This document shows positions 14,614 to 22,855 of a stretch of 38,045 nt of DNA, one piece after another (within the stretch, counting starts at the first letter, position 1; every line of letters begins with the position of its first letter). The position numbers were made by a program, and so were the translations under genes. The DNA is taken from assembly GCF_009696145.1 (NCBI RefSeq), contig NZ_VUMO01000014.1, positions 1 through 38,045 of the forward strand. Direction: 5' to 3'. Origin of the DNA: Pseudoramibacter porci. Its GTDB lineage: Bacteria > Bacillota > Clostridia > Eubacteriales > Eubacteriaceae. Below the pieces are notes generated by a model, which worked only from the letters and a program-made list of their open reading frames with translations, was not told the origin of the DNA and did no database searches.

Positions 14614-16932
14614 TTATCCTATTCTGTAAATTTCATTTTCCAAATCCTTCAGCGCCTGCAGATACCCCTTCCGGCCGCCGAACAGCTTGGCAATACGGGC
14701 AGGCTTGCCGATTTTCCTAAAGGGGTCCAATTTCAGGATTTCCGTCTTTTCAATTTCCGCGATGCCGTCGTCGGCGTACTTGTCGAGAAGGGCCTCGATT
14801 ACCTCCCTGGCCACGCCGCTGTAGCGGTGCAGGAAATCCCGCTTCTTCACGTTCTCCGCCCGTTCGCGCCGGGTCAAGGGCTTCCCGTCGTAAGCCACGT
14901 GGATGATAAAGTCAAAATCGTCCACGTCATCCATGCCCTGATCCCGTTTGATCTGTTCGAGGTCGATGCCGCGCCCGGCCAGGGTCTCGGCAATGGCCGC
15001 CTTCTTTTCCGTCTGGGACCATTGGTTCACAAAGGCGCGCAAATCAGCGTACGCGCCGCGGATGTTCCGGCGCGTGTAGTCGATGATGTTTTCCTGGCGC
15101 AGCAGCTTGCCATCGGTGTCGTAGACCGAAACGACCTCCTGAAGCACTTGAACCGAGCAGCCATCTTCGCCCACGTAGGGGATCGGCTCTCTCGGCTCAG
15201 GGCCAGGCCCCGGTCCCGGACCGGGTTCCGGCTCGGGTTTCGGTCCGGGCTTAAAGTCATCGTCGATTTCAATCGGTCCGTCCCAATCCGGGTCGGCAAA
15301 GAGCCGCGCGACCTGCCTGAAATCCATGACCACGAAGCTGAGCTTGCCCTGATCCTCGCGCACCCGGGTGCCCCGGCCGATCATCTGCTTGAATTGCGTC
15401 ATCGAATTGACGTTCTTGTCGATGGCGATCAGCTTAACCAACTTGCAGTCCGTTCCGGTGGAGAGCATCTCCGAAGTCGTCGCAATGACGGGATAGCGAC
15501 TGGACACCGAGGTGAAGTATTTAAGCTTGCTCTTACCGTAGACGTCGCTGCTGGTGATCCGCACGACGTAATCCGGATTTTCCCGCACCATGTCCGCGTT
15601 CAGATTGACAAGGGCGATCCGCATGCGCTCCGCCGCGTCCTCAGTCGGGCAGAACACAATCGTCTTCTGCATTCGGCCTGTCGCCTTGAGGTACGCGGTG
15701 ATACGCGCCGCGACCTCCCGGGTCCGGTCTTCGAGCACGATGTTGTAGTCGTAATCGGTGTTGTTGTAGATGCGATCCTCAATCACATTGCCGAATTGAT
15801 CCCGCTGGCCCTTGCGCGGGCGCCAGCCGTCGCTGATGTTCAGCGTCACCCCGACGACCCGGAAAGGCGCAAGAAAGCCGTCGTCAATGCCGGCCTTCAA
15901 GCTGTATTGATAAACCGGCTCGCCAAAATAAGAAATATTCGAGACGTATTTGGTCTCCTTAGGCGTCGCTGTCATCCCGATCTGGGTAGCGCCTGAAAAA
16001 TAATCGAGGATGCGCCGCCATCGGCTGTCCGCCTTGGCCGAGCCGCGGTGACATTCGTCGACAATGATCAAATCGAAGAAGTCCGAATCGAACAGCTCAC
16101 TGTAATGCGCCGCGTCGTTGTCGCCGATAAGCTGCTGATACAGCGCGAAATACACCTGATAGGACGTGATCGTGTCCTTTCGGTCCTTCGCGTAGTTAAC
16201 CCGATGGATAACTTTTTCCAACGGGGCGAAGTCCTGCTGAATGGACTGATCGATTAAGTTGTTGCGGTCCGCAAGGTAGAGCACCTTGTGCTTCACACCG
16301 CTGGCCAAAAGCCGGTAGACAATCTGAAAAGCCGTGTAGGTTTTGCCAGTGCCTGTGGCCATCACGAGGAGAATCCGGTCCTGTCCCCGGGCGATCGCGT
16401 CGAGGGTCCGATTCACAGCGTTGCGCTGGTAATACCTCGGCGGATAACTGTTCTGGCTCGAGTAATAGGGTTGATCGATCAGCTTTTTCTCCGCATCGGT
16501 CAGCTTTTTTTCCGCGTTGTAACGCGCGAGCATGGTCGCCACCGTCGGGAAGGCGTTCATCGGGAACGTCCGCTCCTGACCGGTCAAAAAATTGAACTCG
16601 TGGAACATGTCGCCGTTGGTGCTGTAAGCGTAAGGCAGATCCAGCATCTGCGCGTAAGTCTTGGCCTGCTGAATTCCGAAGGACGGGGTGTGGTTGTTGT
16701 CCTTCGCCTCGACCACCGCGATCGGATGATATTTATTGATATAAAGCAGGTAGTCCACCCGCTTCGGCTTTTCCCGGTAGGCCAGATTGCCCTTGAGATT
16801 GATCCGCCCGTCCGTGATCTGCGTTTCCATCGTGATGTTTTCGCCATTTCGCCATCCCTTGTTGTTCAAAGCCGGCGTGATGTAATTCAATTTGATATCT
16901 TCCTCGCTCATCTGCTTTTTGTCCAGAATCAC
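14614..16932 (-). CDS. hsdR: Type I restriction endonuclease subunit R
   Basis: This subunit of 772 residues moves DNA and cleaves it. The nuclease domain has VDYLL and VVEAKD near residues 60-80 (PD-D/ExK type). Helicase motifs follow: MATGTGKT (Walker A, about 190), VDECHRG (DEAH-like), MTATP and QMIGRGTR. A proline/glycine-rich hinge (PGPGPGPGP) leads to a C-terminal domain like EcoEI_R_C, with FRKIGKPARIAKLFGG. Length and C-terminus point to the EcoAI/EcoEI (type IB) group. I start at the GTG at 16932, 8 bp behind GGAGG; the GTG at 16941 overlaps the ribosome site. It is the first gene of the operon, divergent from tetR. Confidence 0.93.
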   Translation of the reverse strand: MILDKKQMSEEDIKLNYITPALNNKGWRNGENITMETQITDGRINLKGNLAYREKPKRVDYLLYINKYHPIAVVEAKDNNHTPSFGIQQAKTYAQMLDLPYAYSTNGDMFHEFNFLTGQERTFPMNAFPTVATMLARYNAEKKLTDAEKKLIDQPYYSSQNSYPPRYYQRNAVNRTLDAIARGQDRILLVMATGTGKTYTAFQIVYRLLASGVKHKVLYLADRNNLIDQSIQQDFAPLEKVIHRVNYAKDRKDTITSYQVYFALYQQLIGDNDAAHYSELFDSDFFDLIIVDECHRGSAKADSRWRRILDYFSGATQIGMTATPKETKYVSNISYFGEPVYQYSLKAGIDDGFLAPFRVVGVTLNISDGWRPRKGQRDQFGNVIEDRIYNNTDYDYNIVLEDRTREVAARITAYLKATGRMQKTIVFCPTEDAAERMRIALVNLNADMVRENPDYVVRITSSDVYGKSKLKYFTSVSSRYPVIATTSEMLSTGTDCKLVKLIAIDKNVNSMTQFKQMIGRGTRVREDQGKLSFVVMDFRQVARLFADPDWDGPIEIDDDFKPGPKPEPEPGPGPGPGPEPREPIPYVGEDGCSVQVLQEVVSVYDTDGKLLRQENIIDYTRRNIRGAYADLRAFVNQWSQTEKKAAIAETLAGRGIDLEQIKRDQGMDDVDDFDFIIHVAYDGKPLTRRERAENVKKRDFLHRYSGVAREVIEALLDKYADDGIAEIEKTEILKLDPFRKIGKPARIAKLFGGRKGYLQALKDLENEIYRIG

Positions 16933-17027
16933 CGCTGCCACCTCCTCCTGATATCGCCATACATTGTACTGTTATTATTTTATCATATTTCAAGTTTAAA
17001 CGAAATCAATCCCGCGAAGGTGTCTAT

Positions 17028-17059
17028 AAATTGACCATCCGGTCAATTTATGCTATACT
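17028..17059 (+). promoter_or_regulatory. tetR promoter with overlapping operator
   Basis: A perfect dyad with arms AAATTGACC (17028-17036) and GGTCAATTT (17041-17049) around ATCC covers the -35 and spacer. The -35 TTGACC (17031-17036) and extended -10 TATACT (17054-17059) are 17 bp apart. This is a typical self-repression layout for a TetR regulator. The divergent hsdR transcript starts from the other side of this gap, so the site could affect it too. Confidence 0.75.
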
Positions 17060-17083
17060 GTCCTCATTAAGGAGGCGCGTACA

Positions 17084-17686
17084 GTGAAACAAGCAGAAAA
17101 AACCCGGCTGACGATCGACAGGATTCTTCAAGCCGGGATTGCAGAATTTGGCCAAAACGGCTACCGCGGCGGGCGCATCAACGCCATCTGCGATGCCGGG
17201 ATCAACAAAGGCCTGATTTATCACCACTTTAAAAACAAGGACGATCTCTATCTGGCCTGCGTCGAAAAGAGCTTCGCTGACATGGCCGAGGCGATCGAGA
17301 CGGATATGGACAAAACGGGTGTCCCCTACTACACCGCCCGGCAGCATTTTTTCAAAACCCACGACGCGGAGGGCCGGATTTTCTTCGAGGCGGCGGTCAA
17401 TCCCCCGGAACATCTGCGGGGGCCAATCGCAGCGCTCAAAAAGCCCCTCGACGATTTAAACCGCCGGGAGTTTAAAAAGCTCCTGGCGCGCCAACGTCTG
17501 CGCCCAGGCATCTCCGAGGACATGGCCTACACCTTTAGCGAGGCCGTCGTGAACGGCTACCACATGGCCTTTCGTCAGCGGGACTGCCGGGATGAAAATT
17601 TTGAGGAAAAGCTCGACCGTCACGAAAGAGAAGGACGGCAGTGGATTGAGATGATGCTCTTCGGCATCGTAGAGAAAGGAGACTGA
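17084..17686 (+). CDS. TetR family transcriptional regulator
   Basis: This 200-residue regulator has an N-terminal TetR helix-turn-helix at about residues 10-56 (RILQAGIAEFGQNGY, then INAICDAGINKGLIYHHFKNKDDLYLACVEKSF). The helical ligand-binding part has no recognisable class. It starts with GTG at 17084, 8 bp behind GGAGG. One base separates its stop from the antiporter gene, so the two are cotranscribed. The dyad in its promoter is the obvious operator. It most likely represses itself and the antiporter until an unknown ligand binds. Confidence 0.9.
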   Translation: MKQAEKTRLTIDRILQAGIAEFGQNGYRGGRINAICDAGINKGLIYHHFKNKDDLYLACVEKSFADMAEAIETDMDKTGVPYYTARQHFFKTHDAEGRIFFEAAVNPPEHLRGPIAALKKPLDDLNRREFKKLLARQRLRPGISEDMAYTFSEAVVNGYHMAFRQRDCRDENFEEKLDRHEREGRQWIEMMLFGIVEKGD

Positions 17687-17687
17687 T

Positions 17688-18914
17688 ATGCTCGTTCTGC
17701 GCTGGATCGCCGCGCTTATTGGCGCGTGGCTTTTGGGAAAAGGCATGACTAAAATCCGCATGCCGGCCATTCTCGGCTGGCTCATCGGCGGGATGCTCCT
17801 CGGGCCCCACGGACTTGCGCTGATGCCGAACCGCCTGCTCGAAAGCGCCGGCTACAATCTCGTTCAAGACGTCCTCAGCGTCGCCGTCGGCCTCATGCTC
17901 GGCACGGAGCTCGTCTGGCAGAAGCTCAAGGTGTACGGCCGGGCCCTGATCACCACGACCCTGACCCAGTCTCTCGGGACCTTTCTCGTCGTGTCGGCCG
18001 CCTTCGCGGTGATCTTCGCCTTTCAGGGCATCCCGGTCTGGCTCGCCTTCGCCTTCGGCGGCATCGCCCTGGCCACCGCGCCGGCCCCGGCGCTGTCCAT
18101 CACCCAGGAATACCACACCCGCGGCCCGGTGACTGACACCTTGCTGCCGATGGCCGTGCTCGACGACATTGTCGGCATCGCCGTCTTCTTCACCGTCAAC
18201 GCGCTCATCGCCCGCCAGATGTCCGCCGCCACCATGAGCCTGTGGACCGTGCCGGTCATGATTGTCCTGCCGATTCTCCTCGGCATCGTCCCGGGACTTA
18301 TCGCCGGGAAGTGGCTGGGGCGCTGCAAAAGCCATCCCGCGATTTTGGCGGCCCTTTTCGCGACCATCGGTGCGACGACGGCTCTCGGCTGGGTGTGCAA
18401 CCATTTTCTGCTGCCGGGTCTCAATTTGAACTACACGCTGATGGGCGTCGCCTACTCCGCCGTGTTCGCCAACATGCTCCCCGAGGATAAGCTGAACCGC
18501 GTCGTCGCCGCCTTTCAACCCTTTCTGATGATTTCGCTCCTCGGCGCCATCGTGGCCCTCGGCGCGCCGTTAAACTATCATCTGGTCCTCGGCGCCGGGG
18601 TCTACACCGCAGTGTACATTATCTTCCGGGGGCTGGGTAAATATTTTGGCGCCCGCTTCGGCGCCACGGCGACCCACATGCCCAAAACCGTCCAGAAAGA
18701 TCTGGGCCTGACCCTGCTGCCCCACTCCGGGGTGTCGCTGATTTTCACCGGGATCATCTGCACGACCCTCGCCGCCCGGCCCGATCTCGTTCACATCGTC
18801 CAGGGGACCATCGCCGCCGCCGCGATCATCAACGAATTCATCGCCGTTCTCCTCGCGAAGAAGGGCTTTGAGCTGGCCGGGGAAATCCAGGAATCGATGG
18901 ACGCGCAAAACTAA
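17688..18914 (+). CDS. CPA2-type cation:proton antiporter
   Basis: This 408-residue membrane protein has about 12 hydrophobic segments and the pattern of the KefB/NhaA-like cation:proton antiporter-2 family. The repeated GWLIGGMLLGPHGLAL and the central FGGIALATAPAPALSITQEY segment (unwound-helix region), followed by AVLDDIVGIAVFF with the paired aspartates, are the ion-site motifs. It lacks the TrkA_N and C domains of KefB/C, so it is a bare transport unit that probably exchanges Na+ or K+ for H+. Coupling to tetR suggests drug- or stress-induced expression. Confidence 0.88.
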   Translation: MLVLRWIAALIGAWLLGKGMTKIRMPAILGWLIGGMLLGPHGLALMPNRLLESAGYNLVQDVLSVAVGLMLGTELVWQKLKVYGRALITTTLTQSLGTFLVVSAAFAVIFAFQGIPVWLAFAFGGIALATAPAPALSITQEYHTRGPVTDTLLPMAVLDDIVGIAVFFTVNALIARQMSAATMSLWTVPVMIVLPILLGIVPGLIAGKWLGRCKSHPAILAALFATIGATTALGWVCNHFLLPGLNLNYTLMGVAYSAVFANMLPEDKLNRVVAAFQPFLMISLLGAIVALGAPLNYHLVLGAGVYTAVYIIFRGLGKYFGARFGATATHMPKTVQKDLGLTLLPHSGVSLIFTGIICTTLAARPDLVHIVQGTIAAAAIINEFIAVLLAKKGFELAGEIQESMDAQN

Positions 18915-19009
18915 AGAGCGGCCTAAATTTTCCTCTTTCCTTTCGTTGCCGGAGGCCCGTCATTATGATAAACTGGACGTATGAAAACGATTGAATTTAG
19001 GAGAATATT

Positions 19010-19435
19010 ATGAAAGCAAATCAAATCCGATTGAAGGACATGCGGGCGATCGCCCGGTACGAAACGACGTATAAAGCGTTAATCGACGCGAACGTGACTG
19101 ACGGGCGCGAGTTGCAAATCCTCGGGCGCTATTTTTACACCCTCGAGGATCTGCTCATCGCCCTTCGCAATATTCGGACGGCGGACCCGCTCGCTGCGGA
19201 CTTCCAAACTTATTGGATTCAGCCGATCCGCGACGGCGCTACCCATTTCAGCCGGGATTGTCTCGCCGGCGGACCGGCCAGCGACGCGCCGGAGGACAAG
19301 CTCTTCCGCCAAACTTGGACCATGCTGGCGGACATTCCCGCCGACCGCCCGGACGCGCACCTTTCCGACGCCGGCGCAATGCCCAAAATTGACGCGGCCA
19401 TCGCCGAAATCGAAGCCTTTTTGGACCGCGGCTGA
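19010..19435 (+). CDS. Hypothetical protein
   Basis: This 141-residue protein is unrecognised. It is soluble, with a mixed charged and hydrophobic helical pattern and a tryptophan-containing central part (FQTYWIQPIRDGATHF). It starts behind AGGAG. A weak promoter (TTGCCG, then TAAACT, 17 bp apart) precedes it near 18948-18976. It ends 30 bp before the FMN reductase and may share its transcript. Codon use matches the neighbours. Confidence 0.7.
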   Translation: MKANQIRLKDMRAIARYETTYKALIDANVTDGRELQILGRYFYTLEDLLIALRNIRTADPLAADFQTYWIQPIRDGATHFSRDCLAGGPASDAPEDKLFRQTWTMLADIPADRPDAHLSDAGAMPKIDAAIAEIEAFLDRG

Positions 19436-19465
19436 GTTGCAAATAAAAGACGGAGAGAAAAACAA

Positions 19466-20083
19466 ATGAACGTCCTCATGATCAACGGCAGTCCGGATCC
19501 CAAGGGCTGCATTCACACGGCCATGACCATTGCCAAGGAGGAGCTGGCGCACCGCGGGATCGCAGCCGAAGAGCTCATCGTCGGCAACCAAGCGATCCGC
19601 GGGTGCATCGGCTGCCGCAAATGCAAAACCACCGGCCGATGCGTCTTCGACGACATCGTCAACGCGACGGCGCCGAAACTGGCAGCCGCCGACGGCGTCA
19701 TCCTCGGCACGCCGGTTTACTTCGGCACGCCCAACGGCACGGTGCTCGCCTTTCTCCAGCGGCTGTTTTACAGCTGCCACCTCGATCTGCACATGAAGGT
19801 CGGCGCGTCTATCGTCTCTTGCCGGCGCACCGGCAACAGCGCGGTCTTCGAACAGATGAACCAGTTCTTCGGCATCAGCGGCATGCCTACTGTCCCGTCC
19901 ACCTATTGGAACGACGTCCACGGCTACACCGCCGACGACGTCTACGCCGACGAGGAAGGGGTCGAAACCATCCGGAACATGGCGAAGAACATGGCCTTTT
20001 TGATGCAATGCATCGCCGACGGCAAGGCGGCCCACGGCCTGCCCGACACGCCCCACGCCCATCACACCAATTTTATCCGTTAA
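19466..20083 (+). CDS. NAD(P)H-dependent FMN reductase / flavodoxin-family oxidoreductase
   Basis: This 205-residue protein has a flavodoxin-like fold. INGSPDPKG at the N-terminus is the FMN phosphate loop. CIGCRKCKTTGRC (about residues 49-61) is the cysteine cluster of iron-sulfur-flavoprotein-like enzymes. GVILGTPVYFGTPNG is the second flavin loop. It probably transfers electrons from NAD(P)H to FMN or quinones, and may also hold an iron-sulfur cluster. The start has a weak GGAGAG site. It may be cotranscribed with the unknown gene before it. Confidence 0.88.
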   Translation: MNVLMINGSPDPKGCIHTAMTIAKEELAHRGIAAEELIVGNQAIRGCIGCRKCKTTGRCVFDDIVNATAPKLAAADGVILGTPVYFGTPNGTVLAFLQRLFYSCHLDLHMKVGASIVSCRRTGNSAVFEQMNQFFGISGMPTVPSTYWNDVHGYTADDVYADEEGVETIRNMAKNMAFLMQCIADGKAAHGLPDTPHAHHTNFIR

Positions 20084-20169
20084 ATGTCAAAGCAGCGCCG
20101 ATGGTGTTCTGCTGTTATTGCTTTTCGGTATAGGATAAGCACTAAAAAATTTGATAAAGGAGTAGGAAG

Positions 20170-20940
20170 ATGTTTGGACAAGAATACGAAGCCCTCTCAA
20201 ACGCAGCGGTTGGCAAAAGCAAGATGTTAAAATCCAATCCCTTCGGCTATCTGCTGTTGAGCGCCCTCGCCGGGATGTACATTGGATTCGGAAATTTGCT
20301 GATTAATGTGGAAGGGGGCCTGCTCGGCGGCGCCCCATACACCAAAATCGTGATGGGCGTCTCGTTCGGGATTGCGCTGAGCCTTGTCGTCATGGCCGGC
20401 GCGGAGCTCTTCACCGGCAATAATTTGGTCATGACCAGCGGCGTGCTGAAAAAGAAAATCACCTTGGGCGACGCCGTTTCACTTTGGATCGTCTGCTGGA
20501 TCGGGAATTTAATCGGCTCCGTCGTGCTGGCCTTATTGTTCCATTTTTCAGGATTGGTGACCCCGGCAACGGCGACATTTTTAGCCACCGCCTCGGCCGG
20601 AAAGATGAGCGCGCCCTTCGTGCCCCTGATGATCCGCGGGATTCTCTGCAATATCCTCGTGTGTCTCGCAATCTGGTGCAGCACGAAGCTGAAAAGCGAA
20701 GCCGCCAAGCTGATTATGGTCTGGTGGTGCTTGTTCGCCTTTGTCGCCTGCGGCTTCGAACACAGCATCGCCAATATGACACAGCTGACCGCCGCGCTAC
20801 TTGACCCTGCAGGGCAGGCCGTAAGCCTCGGCGGGTATGTGTACAACCTATTGACCGTGACCCTGGGCAACATGATCGGCGGGATTCTCTTTGTCGCCGT
20901 GCCTTATTACGCGGCACAGGTCAAGAAACAGGCCGAATGA
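20170..20940 (+). CDS. Formate/nitrite transporter (FNT) family channel
   Basis: This 256-residue membrane protein of the FNT family forms pentameric channels for formate, nitrite or hydrosulfide. Six hydrophobic segments are seen. The family motifs AGAELFTGNN (about residue 77) and CGFEHSIANM (about residue 195, with the central histidine) are intact. Which anion is carried cannot be told; formate is natural in a fermenting or acetogenic anaerobe. It has its own GGAG ribosome site and terminator. No pflB or nir genes adjoin it. Confidence 0.92.
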   Translation: MFGQEYEALSNAAVGKSKMLKSNPFGYLLLSALAGMYIGFGNLLINVEGGLLGGAPYTKIVMGVSFGIALSLVVMAGAELFTGNNLVMTSGVLKKKITLGDAVSLWIVCWIGNLIGSVVLALLFHFSGLVTPATATFLATASAGKMSAPFVPLMIRGILCNILVCLAIWCSTKLKSEAAKLIMVWWCLFAFVACGFEHSIANMTQLTAALLDPAGQAVSLGGYVYNLLTVTLGNMIGGILFVAVPYYAAQVKKQAE

Positions 20941-20959
20941 TCGCGGAATCCATATACAG

Positions 20960-20998
20960 AAGAGGGAAGTCTGAAAAATCAGACGTCCCTCTTTTTTA
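20960..20998 (+). terminator. Intrinsic terminator of the FNT gene
   Basis: AAGAGGGAAGTCTGA pairs with TCAGACGTCCCTCTT except for one mismatch, with a short A-rich loop and a run of six T. Confidence 0.9.
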
Positions 20999-21100
20999 TT
21001 TAGAGAATGCTTATATTTGCGCGCGTCCGCTGTCGTTGCAACGCCCACCGCGATGTGTTATTGTTTTTTTATCCCAGTTTATACATTTGGAGGGCTCATC

Positions 21101-22855
21101 GTGAAACAGCGCCGCAGTTTTATCCGCCAGCCAGACCGCATCGCCTCGTATTTCAAATCCGAAGTGCCGGTTTTAATCATCGTCACCATCTCTGGTCTTA
21201 TCTACAACATCGGCATGGTCGCCGGCCCCTATTTCGAAGGGCGGCTGGCCCAATGCCTTTACGACATTTTTCACCACCGGGCCATCTGGCGCGACATGGT
21301 CACCCTCGCACTGTGCTACGTCGCCGTGATCGGCGGCGTCCAAGCCATGCGCGCGGTCAAGCGCTTCAGCGTGCGGCGCTTCGCCAATAACGTCAGCCGG
21401 AATATGCGCCACTGTCTCTACAACAGCCTCGTCCATCCCGATGCCGACACCCTCAAAGATGAAAGCCTCGGTTCGCTTTTAACGAAGGCCATCGCCGACG
21501 TGGACGCCTGCACCGAGGGCATGCGCAAATTCACCACCGAACTCTTCGACACCGGCGTCGTCATGATCGCCTATATCGTCATGCTGGCGCGCTACGACTG
21601 GCGGCTGACGATCCTCGCCTGCCTGTTCACCCCGCTGGCCTATTTTGCAGCGGATCGGCTCAAGGCGCGGGTCACCGCGGCCAACGCCGCCTACAAGCAG
21701 AGCGAATCGGCTCTGAACGGCGTCACGATGGACCGGATCGATCACGCCGTCACCTACCGCCTCTACGGCCGGGAGGCTGACCGAAACGCCGCCGCCGAAG
21801 ACGCGCTGTCCGATTACGAAAAAAAGAGCGCCCGGGCCAACCTCTACGAGGGCGCGACGACGCCCCTCTACGACGCGGTCGCGATGATCGGCGCCGTGAT
21901 GATTCTCTATTTCGGCGCCCGCAACGTCGCCGGCACCGGCTGGATAGCCTGGAACATCGCGGCGTTCACGACTTTCCTCGCCTGCTTTACAAAGCTCGCC
22001 GTCAAAGCGAGCCACGCGGCCAAGCTATTCAATTCGGTGCAGAAGGCGTCGGTCTCCTGGAAGCGGATTCAGCCGCTGATGCGGGAGGCGGTCAACGACG
22101 ACTGGACCGTGATGGACCGGCCGGTTGTACCCGTATCCCTCACTTTTGACGACGTCGCCTGCGGCTACCGCGAGCCCAATTTCCTGCACCATATCAGCTT
22201 CGCCGCGCATCCCGGCGAAATCGTCGGCATCACCGGAGAAATCTCGTCGGGCAAATCCCTTCTCGGCAAAATCCTCATCGGCGAAGTCCCTTACACCGGG
22301 ACCATTACGGTCGGCGCGAAGAATTTCGCTGAGATGGATCAGAAAGAACGGCTCGAGACCTTCACCTACATGGGCCATGAGCCCGAGCTTTTGAGCACGA
22401 CCTTCCGGGACAATATCACCCTCGGCAGCGCTGTCGACGCGGAGAATTTTCTAAGGCGCACCGCGATGGACCAGGATCTCTCGGCCATGCACCGCACCCC
22501 GGACAGCCCGGTCGGCGCCGGCGGCGCCATGCTCTCCGGCGGCCAGCAGGCTCGCCTCGCCCTCGCGCGCACCCTCGCCCACGCCCGGGCCATCGTCATT
22601 CTCGACGATCCCTTCGCTGCCGTGGATCCAAAAACCGAAGTCCAAATTTTTAAGGACTTTCGGACACACGGAAAAAATCAAACCTTGCTTTTGATTTCCC
22701 ACCGCCTCGCCCATTTTCCCGAGTGCGACCACGTGCTCTACCTCCACGACGGCACCGGCACCTTTTTAACGCACACGGCCATGCTCGAGGCCGAACCCGG
22801 CTACCGCAGCCTGTACCTGAAGCAAACCCTCGAAGGAGACCGCCATGAAAACTGA
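21101..22855 (+). CDS. ABC exporter half-transporter with degenerate catalytic site
   Basis: This 584-residue protein has a six-helix transmembrane domain (residues 20-330) followed by a nucleotide-binding domain. Its Walker A is GEISSGKS (about 378), the signature LSGGQQARLALAR is intact, and its Walker B is VILDDP. Aspartate replaces the usual catalytic glutamate after the Walker B aspartate. I start at the GTG at 21101, 7 bp behind GGAGG; upstream frame extension is not credible. The stop overlaps the next ABC gene. The two form a heterodimer in which this one supplies the inactive ATP site. The substrate is unknown; the family includes peptide, lipid and drug exporters. Confidence 0.88.
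   Translation: MKQRRSFIRQPDRIASYFKSEVPVLIIVTISGLIYNIGMVAGPYFEGRLAQCLYDIFHHRAIWRDMVTLALCYVAVIGGVQAMRAVKRFSVRRFANNVSRNMRHCLYNSLVHPDADTLKDESLGSLLTKAIADVDACTEGMRKFTTELFDTGVVMIAYIVMLARYDWRLTILACLFTPLAYFAADRLKARVTAANAAYKQSESALNGVTMDRIDHAVTYRLYGREADRNAAAEDALSDYEKKSARANLYEGATTPLYDAVAMIGAVMILYFGARNVAGTGWIAWNIAAFTTFLACFTKLAVKASHAAKLFNSVQKASVSWKRIQPLMREAVNDDWTVMDRPVVPVSLTFDDVACGYREPNFLHHISFAAHPGEIVGITGEISSGKSLLGKILIGEVPYTGTITVGAKNFAEMDQKERLETFTYMGHEPELLSTTFRDNITLGSAVDAENFLRRTAMDQDLSAMHRTPDSPVGAGGAMLSGGQQARLALARTLAHARAIVILDDPFAAVDPKTEVQIFKDFRTHGKNQTLLLISHRLAHFPECDHVLYLHDGTGTFLTHTAMLEAEPGYRSLYLKQTLEGDRHEN

Noticed and set aside
14827-15996. 389-codon plus-strand frame inside hsdR
   Set aside because: hsdR has all helicase motifs in the other direction; this frame is a composition effect.
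17535-18518. 327-codon minus-strand frame opposite tetR and the antiporter
   Set aside because: It spans two well-defined genes and encodes a low-complexity D/E/G/H/R-rich sequence typical of shadows.
20084-20169. Riboswitch before the FNT channel
   Set aside because: The 86-base leader is short and shows no conserved structure that I can recognise.
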